From Sphingobium yanoikuyae (GTDB lineage: Bacteria > Pseudomonadota > Alphaproteobacteria > Sphingomonadales > Sphingomonadaceae): a stretch of 64,000 bases of DNA. How positions within the stretch are numbered: the first letter of the stretch is position 1; the number at the start of each line of letters is the position of its first letter. The stretch spans positions 124,001 to 188,000 of the forward strand of contig NZ_CP053022.1 of the NCBI RefSeq assembly GCF_013001025.1, written 5' to 3'. The notes beneath the pieces were generated by a model. That model had not been told where the DNA came from. It searched no databases and saw only the letters and a program-made list of their open reading frames with translations. Below are positions 28,234 to 36,431 of this stretch, in pieces. The position numbers were made by a program, and so were the translations under genes.

Positions 28234-28916
28234 CCCATCATCTCCTCAAGTGTCAGCAGGGCCAGGAAGCCGACGAAAAACATCGAGCTGATGAGCGGGG
28301 TGTCGGGTTTCTCGTGCGCCTCGACCAGCAACTCCTCCGTGACGAGGTAGAGCAGCGCCATCAGCCCGAAGCTGAGGAAGCCGGCGATCATCACCGGCGA
28401 CAGCGCGGCGACCGGCACGGCAGCGAGCGCGCCGATCGGCAGCAGCAGGGCCAATGCCGAGACGATCACGATGATGCGCAAGCGCGAGCGATAGGTTTCC
28501 GCCAGCTCGTCGGTCAGCGTCAGTCCCAGAAATAACACTTCCAGAGTGAGCGCGATCGTCAGCAGGAGACCTGCCTTCTCGCCCGCCACGAAAGCGAGGC
28601 CGAGCACCAGGCCGTCGACCAGAATGTCGATGCCGATCGCGGCGAGTAGCGCCATCGGCCCCTTGAAGCGGGCCTCAAGAGCCTTGAGCCCCAGCATGGT
28701 CGCGACGCCCGCCGCCCCGCCGATCAACGTCGCGCTGGGCGATGCCTCATGCTTGACCTGCGGCAGGATTTCGGTCGCTGCCGCCGCGAACACGACGCCG
28801 GCAGCGAGATGCTGTAGGCCCGCCACGAGGCCAGGTTTCAACTTGGTGCGGCTCGCGACAATCGCGCCGAGCACGACCGCCAGCACAGGCGCAAGCGTAT
28901 AGAGCAGTGCCTGCAT
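28230..28916 (-). CDS. ZIP-family-like metal permease
   Basis: A 228-residue integral membrane protein with about seven hydrophobic segments. GIDILVDGLVLGLAF corresponds to the helix-4 site of ZIP transporters, with Asp in place of the usual His and Glu. LLYLVTEELLVEAHE matches the helix-5 region. The altered site may mean a different ion or loss of uptake function. It sits mid-operon between the lipoprotein genes and the CDF gene. Confidence 0.75.
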   Translation of the reverse strand: MQALLYTLAPVLAVVLGAIVASRTKLKPGLVAGLQHLAAGVVFAAAATEILPQVKHEASPSATLIGGAAGVATMLGLKALEARFKGPMALLAAIGIDILVDGLVLGLAFVAGEKAGLLLTIALTLEVLFLGLTLTDELAETYRSRLRIIVIVSALALLLPIGALAAVPVAALSPVMIAGFLSFGLMALLYLVTEELLVEAHEKPDTPLISSMFFVGFLALLTLEEMMG

Positions 28917-28919
28917 TTC

Positions 28920-29384
28920 CTAGGACTCCTCCGGGGTTCGGTGGCAGACGCGGATCTTCCCGCGTCGCGTGAACGCGATCGATCCGCCCGCCACGACAGC
29001 CCGCGAATGGTCGCCGCGAAACTCGTCACCGGTTCGCTGCGCGCGCAGGATCTCGGTCCTGCCCTTCGGCAGCCAGGTGAAGGCCATTTTCAAGCCGTCA
29101 TCGATGAAGTCGACATCGGCGCGTGTGCCGTCGTCGCAGTACATGATGCGCTGCGCGATTAGTTTCGACGTCAGATGCTTTTCATGCGCCGGCTCGGTAG
29201 GCTGGGTCGGCGCTGGATTACACGCCCCTATAACCGCCCCGGAGACGAGAACGACGCCGAGGCGCGCGATCGCCAGACCGGCCCGATTCAGGCCGCACAA
29301 GGTTGTCACATTTGAAATCGACGTGTCAGACATCGGTCTCTTCCGACGAAGCGCCCTGTGGCGTTCGAAGGCAGGGCAGTTCAT
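28920..29384 (-). CDS. Small lipoprotein, MliC-like, second of a tandem pair
   Basis: If translated from the coupled ATG at 29,384 it has 154 residues; an alternative start is MSDTSISN at 29,333. The hydrophobic stretch LARLGVVLVSGAVIGAC-like ends in a lipobox cysteine (VIGAC). After it come YCDDGTRADVDF and VCHRTPEES, a Cys spacing like the MliC/PliC lysozyme-inhibitor fold and similar to the neighbouring lipoprotein. The four-base overlap with the upstream gene favours the 29,384 start, while the signal placement favours 29,333. Function unknown. Confidence 0.6.
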   Translation of the reverse strand: MNCPAFERHRALRRKRPMSDTSISNVTTLCGLNRAGLAIARLGVVLVSGAVIGACNPAPTQPTEPAHEKHLTSKLIAQRIMYCDDGTRADVDFIDDGLKMAFTWLPKGRTEILRAQRTGDEFRGDHSRAVVAGGSIAFTRRGKIRVCHRTPEES

Positions 29385-29758
29385 CGCGTGCCTTCCCGCT
29401 CGCAGATCCGGGTACGGCCATCGCCTTCCACGATGGTGAGCTGCGACCCCTTGAAGGTCGCGGTGGCTGTTTCGCCGACATATTGCAGGCCCTGCGCTGG
29501 CGCGGTCAGCATCATCGGCGGCCCCCCGTTGGAGCGCCGCAAATCGATCTGCAGGCCGTTGTCCTTGTAATCGACGAACAGCGGTTCCCCGTCGGAACAG
29601 CGATATCTATGCCGCCCCATTTCCTCGGTCGCCACGGCGCTGTCGGACGAATGGATCTGCTGCTCCGTTGGCGGGGCTGGCGGCTTTCTTTCCGAGCACG
29701 CCGCGAGCCCGACAACGAGGATGACGGCGGGCAGCACCCGCTTACAGTGCATCATCAT
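29381..29758 (-). CDS. Small lipoprotein, MliC-like, first of a tandem pair
   Basis: A 125-residue lipoprotein: signal peptide CKRVLPAVILVVGLAAC with lipobox Cys about residue 21. The mature part YRCSDGEPLFVDYKDNGLQ and its final RTRICEREG resemble MliC-type inhibitors of C-type lysozyme, with one conserved Cys pair. Four-base overlaps on both sides (SRPBCC gene upstream, second lipoprotein downstream) place it in the metal operon. A lysozyme-inhibitor role here is inference. Confidence 0.65.
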   Translation of the reverse strand: MMMHCKRVLPAVILVVGLAACSERKPPAPPTEQQIHSSDSAVATEEMGRHRYRCSDGEPLFVDYKDNGLQIDLRRSNGGPPMMLTAPAQGLQYVGETATATFKGSQLTIVEGDGRTRICEREGTR

Positions 29759-30243
29759 CGCGCCTTCCTCCTGTAGCGGAAGGGGACGCGCTGACGATTG
29801 ATAGCCCGGGCAGGCTGACCTACCCGCCAGCGGAGATAGGTTGCGAGGCGATCGTCAGATTCGACCATCAGGGATCGCAGGCGGCGCAACATCATCGCCG
29901 CGAACGGCAGGGAGAGCGCCCCGCGCAGCGTGCAGCTATGCGTTAGCCTGGTGCCGCCATCGTCCCCCGCCAGCTCGTACCGCTCTTCGAGCGTGAACAG
30001 ATAGGGGATGCCGCAGGACCAAGCGAAGGCGTGCGGTTTATCGAATCGATCAATCCGTGCTGGCGTCCGAATTGGCCGGGTGATGCCCTGGATCGCAAAG
30101 GTGCATTCTGTGTCGCCGAGCCGGGACGGATCATCGAGAAATACGAGCGGACTCCACGCCCGGCGATGATCCGGATCGGTGAGTGCCGACCAGATGCGCA
30201 GTGGCCCGCCGTGAAGCATCGAGCTGGTTATGGTGCGAGGCAT
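29755..30243 (-). CDS. SRPBCC (START-like) family protein
   Basis: A 162-residue soluble protein starting MPRTITSSMLHG. ALTDPDHRRAWSPLVFLDDPS and the strand-rich TRLTHSCTLRG fit the SRPBCC/polyketide-cyclase-like fold that binds hydrophobic ligands. It follows czcA after a strong hairpin (30,261-30,293) and overlaps the next lipoprotein gene by four bases. An in-frame Met at 30,297 would overlap the hairpin and czcA stop, so 30,243 is preferred. Confidence 0.65.
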   Translation of the reverse strand: MPRTITSSMLHGGPLRIWSALTDPDHRRAWSPLVFLDDPSRLGDTECTFAIQGITRPIRTPARIDRFDKPHAFAWSCGIPYLFTLEERYELAGDDGGTRLTHSCTLRGALSLPFAAMMLRRLRSLMVESDDRLATYLRWRVGQPARAINRQRVPFRYRRKAR

Positions 30244-30260
30244 ATCCCCATCTCCCAGAG

Positions 30261-30293
30261 ATGGGCGGGGCGATCGCGGATCGCCCCGCCCAT
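30261..30293 (-). terminator. Strong stem-loop between czcA and the SRPBCC gene
   Basis: Perfect 15-bp stem ATGGGCGGGGCGATC / GATCGCCCCGCCCAT around a three-base loop (GCG), starting 4 bases after the czcA stop. There is no U-tract, so it may act as a partial terminator or as an RNA-stability element that lowers expression of downstream genes relative to czcCBA. Confidence 0.7.
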
Positions 30294-30296
30294 CCA

Positions 30297-33200
30297 TCAG
30301 GCCAAGTTGTTCACGAAGGTCTGACCGTGGTCGTCCCCTTCATGCTCCTCATTGTAGTGCTCGGGTTTCTCGATCACTTTCTGCCCGAACCGGGCATAGA
30401 GTGTCGGCAGCACGAACAGCGTAAGAAGCGTCGCCGAGATCAGACCGCCGATGACGACCGTCGCCAAAGGCTTTTGAACCTCTGCGCCGGCGCCTTCGCC
30501 CAGCGCCATCGGCACGAAGCCGAGGCTGGCGACTAGCGCGGTCATGATGACGGGTCGCAGACGCTGCATCGCGCCAACATGCGCGGCTTCCTCGCGGCTC
30601 ATCCCTGATCGGATCAGATCTTGGATCGAGCTGACCATGACGAGGCCGTTGAGGACCGCGATGCCCGAGAGGGCGATGAAGCCCACTGCCGCCGAGATCG
30701 AGAAGTCCATGCCCCGCAGGAACAGCAACAGGACGCCGCCCACCAGCGCGAAAGGCACGCCGGTGAACACGATCGCGGCGTCGCGGACCGATCCCAACGC
30801 CCCGTAGAGGAGCAGCAGGATCAAGATGAAGCAAGCCGGAATGACCAGCTTCAGCCGTTCGCTTGCCGATTGGAGGTTCTCGAACTGGCCGCCCCATTCG
30901 AGATAGGTGCCGGCAGGCAGCCGGAGTTGGCTGCCGATCGCCGCCTGCGCATCCGCCACGACGGATCCGACGTCGCGGCCACGCACGTTGGCTTGCACCA
31001 CCACGCGCCGCTTGCCGTTCTCGCGGCTGATCTGGTTCGGACCATCGACCACCTTGATCTCGGCGACGCTGGACAGCGGTACATAGCCGCCGCCTGCCAC
31101 CGGCACCTGCACCTGTTGGAGCAGGCCGATGTCGGCACGCTGCGCCTCCGACAGGCGGATCACCACGGGGAAGCGACGGTCGCCCTCGAAGATCTGGCCC
31201 GATGTTCGCCCGCCGATCGTCGCAGTCACGGTGTCCTGCACATCCTGAGCCGTAACGCCCAACCGCGCCATCGCGTCGCGGTTGACGCGAATGTCGAGCA
31301 TGGGAAGACCGGTCGTCTGCTCCACCTTCACGTCCGCTGCGCCTTGCGTTCTGCGCAGCACCGCCGCGATTTGCTCGGCCGTCCGGTTCATCTGGTTGAA
31401 GTCGTCCCCGAACACCTTCACCGCGATGTCGCCGCGCACGCCGGCGATCAGCTCGTTGAAGCGCATCTGGATGGGCTGGGTGATCTCGTAGGCATTTCCC
31501 GGAATCTTCGCGAGATTACCCTCGATCCGGCTGACCAGCTCCTCCTTGGGAAGCTCAGGATCCGGCCAATCCTTGCGCGGCTTCAGGATGACGAACATGT
31601 CGGTCGCGTTCGGCGGCATCGGGTCGGCCGCCAGCTCGGCGGTGCCCGTCTTGGAATAGACGAATTGCACCTCCGGCTGCTTCGACATCATCCGCTCGAT
31701 CGGCACCTGCATCGCCTGGCTCTGCTGGACCGACGTTGCCGGAATGCGGAGCGACTGGATCAGCAAATCGCCTTCGTCGAGCTGCGGCAGGAACACCGAG
31801 CCGAGCGTAGTGAAAGCAAGCGCCGCCACCACAAGGCTTCCCACACCCGCACCGATCGTCAGCGTCGGGCGCTTCATGGCCCGGTCGAGACCGGGTTCGT
31901 AGCGCTTCTTCAGCCACGTGATGATGCGGCCGTCCTTCTCCTCGACCTTCTTCGACAGCCAGATCGCAATCATCGCCGGCACGAAGGTGAGAGAGAGGAT
32001 GAAGGCGAAGGCGAGCGCGATGATGACGGTCAGCGCCATCGGTCCGAACGTTTTACCCTCCACGCCGGTCAGCGTGAGCAGCGGTACGTAGACGAGGATG
32101 ATGATTGCCTGCCCGTACACAGAGGGACGGATCATCTCACGCGCAGCGGCTGCCACGGTCGCGAGCCGTTCCTTGACGCTGAGCAATCGGCCTTCATGAT
32201 GCTGTTGCTCGGCAAGCCGGCGCAGCGCGTTTTCGACAATGATGACGGCGCCGTCGACGATCAGACCGAAGTCCAAAGCCCCAAGGCTCATCAGATTGGC
32301 CGAGACCCCAGCGCGCAGCATACCAAAGCCTGTCAGCATCATGGTGATCGGGATGACCAACGCCGCGATCAGGGCCGCACGGAAGTTGCCGAGCAGCAGG
32401 AAGAGCACGACGATGACCAGCACCGCGCCTTCGGACAGGTTTTTCGCGACCGTCTTGATCGTCGAATTGACCAGCTCGGTGCGGTTCAGCACCGGCTGAA
32501 TTACGACGTCAGGAGGCAGCGAAGCGTTGATCGTCTTCAGTTTCTCAGCGACCGCGGTCGACACGATGCGGCTGTTCTCGCCGATCCGCATGATCGCCGT
32601 GCCGACGACGACTTCGGTACCGTTCTCCGATGCCGAACCCATGCGGATCGCCTGACCCGTCTTCACAGTCGCAACTTGTTCGACCGTGATCGGCACGCCG
32701 TTACGTGTCGCGATCACGGTCCTGGCCAACTCGCTGGCATTGCGAACGAGCGCATCCGAGCGAACAGCCAGACCTTCGCCATTGCGATTGACGAAGCCAC
32801 CGCCGACGCTGGTGTTATTGCGCTCCAGCGCATTTCCCAGGTCCGTCAGCGTGATGCCGAGCGAGGCCAGCTTCTGCACGTCGGGCACGACGAGGAACTG
32901 CTTGGCGTAACCGCCAATCGAGTCGACACCGGCGAGGCCCGGTGTGGTCTTCAGAAGCGGCGTCACGATCCAGTCCTGCGCGGTGCGCAGGTAGGTCGCC
33001 TTGTCCTCTTCGGTCGTCAGTCGCTCGCCCTCTGGCGTGATGTAGCTGCCATCGGGCTGTTGGCCCGGTTCACCGGGCTTGTGCTTGTCGTCCTCGCGAT
33101 GATCGAGACGAACGGTGTACATGTACACCTCGCCCAGGCCTGTCGCGATCGGACCCATTTCAGGGTTCACGCCGTCGGGCAGATTCTCTTGCACGCCCCG

Positions 33201-33542
33201 CAGACGCTCGCCCACCTGCTGGCGGGCGAAATAGATGTCCGTCGCGTCCGAAAAGACCGCCGTGATCTGCGCGAAGCCGTTGCGGCTCAACGAGCGCGTA
33301 TATTCCAGGCCGGGGGTGCCGGCGAGCGCGGTTTCGATTGGAAACGACACCTGCTTCTCGACCAGCTCGGGCGAGAGGGCAGGCGCGCGGACGTTGATCT
33401 GGACCTGATTGTTGGTGATGTCCGGCACCGCGTCGATCGGTAGCCGGTAGAGGGAAAAGGCGCCGATGGCGGCGACGATGACGGTGAGGAGCAGGACTAG
33501 CCAGCGCTTCTCGACCGCCCAGGTTACGATACGGGCGATCAT
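30297..33542 (-). CDS. czcA: CzcA-type heavy-metal RND efflux pump
   Basis: A 1081-residue inner-membrane RND pump of the HME subfamily. It starts MIARIVTWAVEKRWLV with the usual first helix and has large periplasmic loops. The helix-4 proton/metal signature DFGLIVDGAVIIVEN is the form associated with Co/Zn/Cd (HME1) pumps. FTGVPFALVGGVLLLF and the C-terminal helices are intact. Full length for the family (about 1040-1080). A hydrophilic insert around residues 150-190 (EDDKHKPGEPGQQPDG) is unusual. It uses CzcB and CzcC encoded just upstream to move metal out of the periplasm. Confidence 0.95.
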   Translation of the reverse strand: MIARIVTWAVEKRWLVLLLTVIVAAIGAFSLYRLPIDAVPDITNNQVQINVRAPALSPELVEKQVSFPIETALAGTPGLEYTRSLSRNGFAQITAVFSDATDIYFARQQVGERLRGVQENLPDGVNPEMGPIATGLGEVYMYTVRLDHREDDKHKPGEPGQQPDGSYITPEGERLTTEEDKATYLRTAQDWIVTPLLKTTPGLAGVDSIGGYAKQFLVVPDVQKLASLGITLTDLGNALERNNTSVGGGFVNRNGEGLAVRSDALVRNASELARTVIATRNGVPITVEQVATVKTGQAIRMGSASENGTEVVVGTAIMRIGENSRIVSTAVAEKLKTINASLPPDVVIQPVLNRTELVNSTIKTVAKNLSEGAVLVIVVLFLLLGNFRAALIAALVIPITMMLTGFGMLRAGVSANLMSLGALDFGLIVDGAVIIVENALRRLAEQQHHEGRLLSVKERLATVAAAAREMIRPSVYGQAIIILVYVPLLTLTGVEGKTFGPMALTVIIALAFAFILSLTFVPAMIAIWLSKKVEEKDGRIITWLKKRYEPGLDRAMKRPTLTIGAGVGSLVVAALAFTTLGSVFLPQLDEGDLLIQSLRIPATSVQQSQAMQVPIERMMSKQPEVQFVYSKTGTAELAADPMPPNATDMFVILKPRKDWPDPELPKEELVSRIEGNLAKIPGNAYEITQPIQMRFNELIAGVRGDIAVKVFGDDFNQMNRTAEQIAAVLRRTQGAADVKVEQTTGLPMLDIRVNRDAMARLGVTAQDVQDTVTATIGGRTSGQIFEGDRRFPVVIRLSEAQRADIGLLQQVQVPVAGGGYVPLSSVAEIKVVDGPNQISRENGKRRVVVQANVRGRDVGSVVADAQAAIGSQLRLPAGTYLEWGGQFENLQSASERLKLVIPACFILILLLLYGALGSVRDAAIVFTGVPFALVGGVLLLFLRGMDFSISAAVGFIALSGIAVLNGLVMVSSIQDLIRSGMSREEAAHVGAMQRLRPVIMTALVASLGFVPMALGEGAGAEVQKPLATVVIGGLISATLLTLFVLPTLYARFGQKVIEKPEHYNEEHEGDDHGQTFVNNLA

Positions 33543-33545
33543 GGC

Positions 33546-34727
33546 TTAATCCTCGTGGCTCGCTTCGCCCTTGCCGATCTCGGCCTTGAGCGTGAAACTT
33601 CCGGTGGTGGCGATCTGTTCGTTGCCGGTCAGGCCCGACCGGACGATCACCGTGTCGCCCGACGCATCGCCGAGCTGGACCGGGGTCGCCTTGAAGCCGG
33701 TGGGCGTGCGCACGAACACGACCGACTTGCCCTCGAAACTCTGGACCGCCGTCGTCGGCACGCGGACCGCCCCGCTCCCGCCGCTGCCCGTGAGCTGCAC
33801 GGCTGCCGTCACAGGCTCGCCGACCCGCCATTCGCCACCGCGATTGTCGAGGGTGGCGAGCGCAGGCACGAGCCGCGTCTGCGGATCAAGCGCCGGCGAC
33901 ACGAAGGTCACGCGGGCGGTCGCCTGACGGCCTGCCGCCTTCACCAGCACCGTATTGCCGGGACGCACCCGGCCCGCATCCTCGGGCTTGAGATTAAGCG
34001 CGATCGACACCTGGCTCAGGTTGGCGATGCGATAGAGTTCGGCATCCGCCGCGACCGTTTGTCCCAGCGTCACGGGGCGCGCAATGATCTGGCCCGAGAT
34101 CGGCGCGGCAATGCCGAGCCGGTTGAGCCCGCCGCCGCCGACACCCGCCGCCGAAACCATGCTCTGCGCCTGCGTCAGGGCGATCCGCGCCTCCGTCGCC
34201 GCTGTGCGGGCGGCGATCAGATCCTGTTCAGGGGAGACTCTCTGCGCGAACAGCCGCTGTTCGCGCGCGAGGTTCGAATTAGCGAGCTGAAGCCGCGCCC
34301 GCGCCGCCTCGACCTCGCCCTTGATCTGCGCCGCCTCGCGGCTTTCGATGACCGCAATGGTCTGGCCGCGTCCGACCGATTGGCCGAGGTTACGGGTGAG
34401 CGCGACCACGCGTCCCGCAATTGCGGCCGAGACGACCTGCGTTCCCTGTGGGTCGCCCTCGATGATCGCGGGCAGCTCGATCGTCCCGGCCCCGCCGATG
34501 ATCGGCCGTCCGACCTGGACGCCCGCTGTGGCGATCTGGTCGGCACCCAATGTGACGACGCCTTCACCGGCATGACCGCCTTCAGCACCGCCCTTTTCCG
34601 TGCCCGCTGCCGTCTCATTGGCAGCTGCGCCTTCGGCAGTTGCCTCGTTTCCGCCATCCTTGCCGCCGCAGGCAGCCAAGAGCAGGGCGAGCGACGCCGC
34701 GCCCGCGAGATAAAAGCTCTTCATCAC
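33546..34727 (-). CDS. czcB: CzcB-type periplasmic adaptor (membrane fusion) lipoprotein
   Basis: A 393-residue efflux adaptor with signal peptide and lipobox LLLAACGG (Cys about residue 20), then a Gly/Glu/Ala-rich linker. The lipoyl-like half PAIIEGDPQGTQVVSAAIAG, the alpha-helical hairpin (RLQLANSNLAREQRLFAQRV) and the beta-barrel domain are recognisable. The long N-terminal extension contains EGGHAGEG. It bridges CzcA and CzcC. Start overlaps the czcC stop by four bases. Confidence 0.92.
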   Translation of the reverse strand: MMKSFYLAGAASLALLLAACGGKDGGNEATAEGAAANETAAGTEKGGAEGGHAGEGVVTLGADQIATAGVQVGRPIIGGAGTIELPAIIEGDPQGTQVVSAAIAGRVVALTRNLGQSVGRGQTIAVIESREAAQIKGEVEAARARLQLANSNLAREQRLFAQRVSPEQDLIAARTAATEARIALTQAQSMVSAAGVGGGGLNRLGIAAPISGQIIARPVTLGQTVAADAELYRIANLSQVSIALNLKPEDAGRVRPGNTVLVKAAGRQATARVTFVSPALDPQTRLVPALATLDNRGGEWRVGEPVTAAVQLTGSGGSGAVRVPTTAVQSFEGKSVVFVRTPTGFKATPVQLGDASGDTVIVRSGLTGNEQIATTGSFTLKAEIGKGEASHED

Positions 34728-36001
34728 TGATTCCCCCCATTGGGCGCACGAGCGGTCAGTCGCTCCACTTGCGCGCGGGCATTCTGGTAATTGGCAAGCG
34801 CGTCGATCGCGGCGACCCGCGTTTCGGCGAGCGTGCGTTCAGCATCGAGCAATTCGAGCTGGCCGAACTTGCCCTCGCGATAGCCGATCCGCGCGATGCG
34901 GGCGGCCTCCTGTGCAGCCGCCAGCGCCGGCCCCGACGCCGCACGAGCCGTCGTTGCGGCATTGGCCGCCTGCGCCTGCGCGTCCGTGATCGCCTGTTCG
35001 ATGTCGAGCGCGGTCACGCGGCGCTGCGCATCCGCCTGGGTCCGCTGCGCGGTCGCCTGCGCAATCGCGGCGCGACCATTGTTGAACACCGGGATCGGGA
35101 TCGACACGCTGAACACCGCCGCCATGTCGTTGGTCGCTTCCAGGCGGCGGATCGACGGCCCGACGTTCAGGTCAGGCACGCGATTGGCGCGCGCGAGCCG
35201 CACGCCGGCTTCGGCAATGGAGAAATCCGCGTTGGCTGCCGCCAGCGCGAGTGTGCCGGTCGTGTTGACCGGTGCCAACGGCCCATAGACGTTCACACCG
35301 GGAAGGCGATCGAGCAGCGTGTCATCGAGCAGGCCGTCGATCGGCCGTCCGATCCGACGCGCCAGATTGGCGCGGGCCGCCTCGGCCAAGCGAAGCTGCC
35401 GCTCCACATTGGCGTCGGCATTGATACGCGCGACATCCGCGCGCTGTTGCTCGAGTGGCGATGCCCGCCCTGCCTGCACGCGAACGCTCGCGGCCCGCAG
35501 CGCATCGCTGGCGATCCGGGCCTGATCGCGGGCTGTCATTACCCGGCGATCGGCCGCGACCGCTTCGACATAGAGCTGCGTTACCTGAAGCCGGACATCC
35601 GCCGCGATGATCGCGGCCTGGATCTCGGCCCGGGACAATTGCGCATTGGCGACCGCGACGCGGGCGCCGCGCTTGCCGCCTAGCTCGATCGGGATCGCAA
35701 AGCCGACCGTGGTTTCCGCGCTGCGGACCCCCCGATACGGCCCGGAGCCGATGACATTCTCGACTTGGCCTTGAACCACCGGATTGGGCCGCAAGCCGGC
35801 GACTGTGCGACCTGCACGGGCCGCGTCGATTCCAGCTGTCGCCGCTTCCGCAGCAGGGGCCGAACCGCCCGCTGCACTGACCGCTTGGTCAAGCGTGTAG
35901 ACCGGCGCATCCTGCGCAACAGGCGCGGACGGTCCGACCTGCGCCTGCGCCATCGTGGCGCAAGACGCTGCGGCCAGCATGGCCGCGAGGATACGATTCA
36001 T
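34724..36001 (-). CDS. czcC: CzcC-type outer-membrane factor (TolC family)
   Basis: A 425-residue TolC-family outer-membrane channel with signal peptide ending AQA (about residue 20). It has two similar OEP repeats with long Ala/Arg-rich helices, for example ERTLAETRVAAIDALANYQ near the C-terminus and TQLYVEAVAADRRVMTAR in the first half. First gene of czcCBA. Ala-rich composition is normal for the family. Confidence 0.92.
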   Translation of the reverse strand: MNRILAAMLAAASCATMAQAQVGPSAPVAQDAPVYTLDQAVSAAGGSAPAAEAATAGIDAARAGRTVAGLRPNPVVQGQVENVIGSGPYRGVRSAETTVGFAIPIELGGKRGARVAVANAQLSRAEIQAAIIAADVRLQVTQLYVEAVAADRRVMTARDQARIASDALRAASVRVQAGRASPLEQQRADVARINADANVERQLRLAEAARANLARRIGRPIDGLLDDTLLDRLPGVNVYGPLAPVNTTGTLALAAANADFSIAEAGVRLARANRVPDLNVGPSIRRLEATNDMAAVFSVSIPIPVFNNGRAAIAQATAQRTQADAQRRVTALDIEQAITDAQAQAANAATTARAASGPALAAAQEAARIARIGYREGKFGQLELLDAERTLAETRVAAIDALANYQNARAQVERLTARAPNGGNQ

Positions 36002-36061
36002 GAAAATAGGACTCCTGACGATGATCGACAGGGGCGCGCCAACGCACGCCCAAATCGGACG

Positions 36062-36391
36062 TCAGGCTTGGGGGGGCCTCAAATGGACCATGCCGGTGCG
36101 GCCGTCGAGCGACGCAGAGGCGGAGATTGTCGGCTTGGGCACTGTGAGGACGGGGGTATATTCCATCGTCGTGCGCGCAGGCGCGCCGACGTCGTGTCCG
36201 TGACAATAATTGTGATGATGCGGGACATTCTTGTCCGAGTCCGATGGCACCTGATCGATGTCACCGGCGGTATGGACCGTGAACTCAACGCCCGCGATGC
36301 TTCCCCCCGCCAGATCGGCGGCATGGGCCATGCCGGAGAAGCTGGTCAGGACCAGCATCAGGCATGTCAGGAAAGGCAAAAAGGCTCGCAC
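36062..36391 (-). CDS. Small secreted His-rich protein at the head of czcCBA
   Basis: A 109-residue protein with a clear signal peptide ending AHA. The mature part contains VPHHHNYCHGHD, a His/Cys cluster suited to binding Zn, Co or Cu. It lies 60 bases before czcC and 40 bases after the FTR1-like gene, a position often taken by CzcI-type regulators or periplasmic metal-binding proteins. I do not see clear sequence identity to CzcI, so the metal-binding role is inferred from the motif and the context. Confidence 0.6.
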   Translation of the reverse strand: MRAFLPFLTCLMLVLTSFSGMAHAADLAGGSIAGVEFTVHTAGDIDQVPSDSDKNVPHHHNYCHGHDVGAPARTTMEYTPVLTVPKPTISASASLDGRTGMVHLRPPQA

Positions 36392-36431
36392 TAGCTTGCC
36401 TCTATCACGGAAGGGTTTTCATGTCATTGCA

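Noticed and set aside
30621..33443. Long plus-strand frame of about 940 codons
   Set aside because: It is antisense to czcA, with no family motif and a low-complexity Arg/Asp/His composition expected from GC-rich codon shadow.
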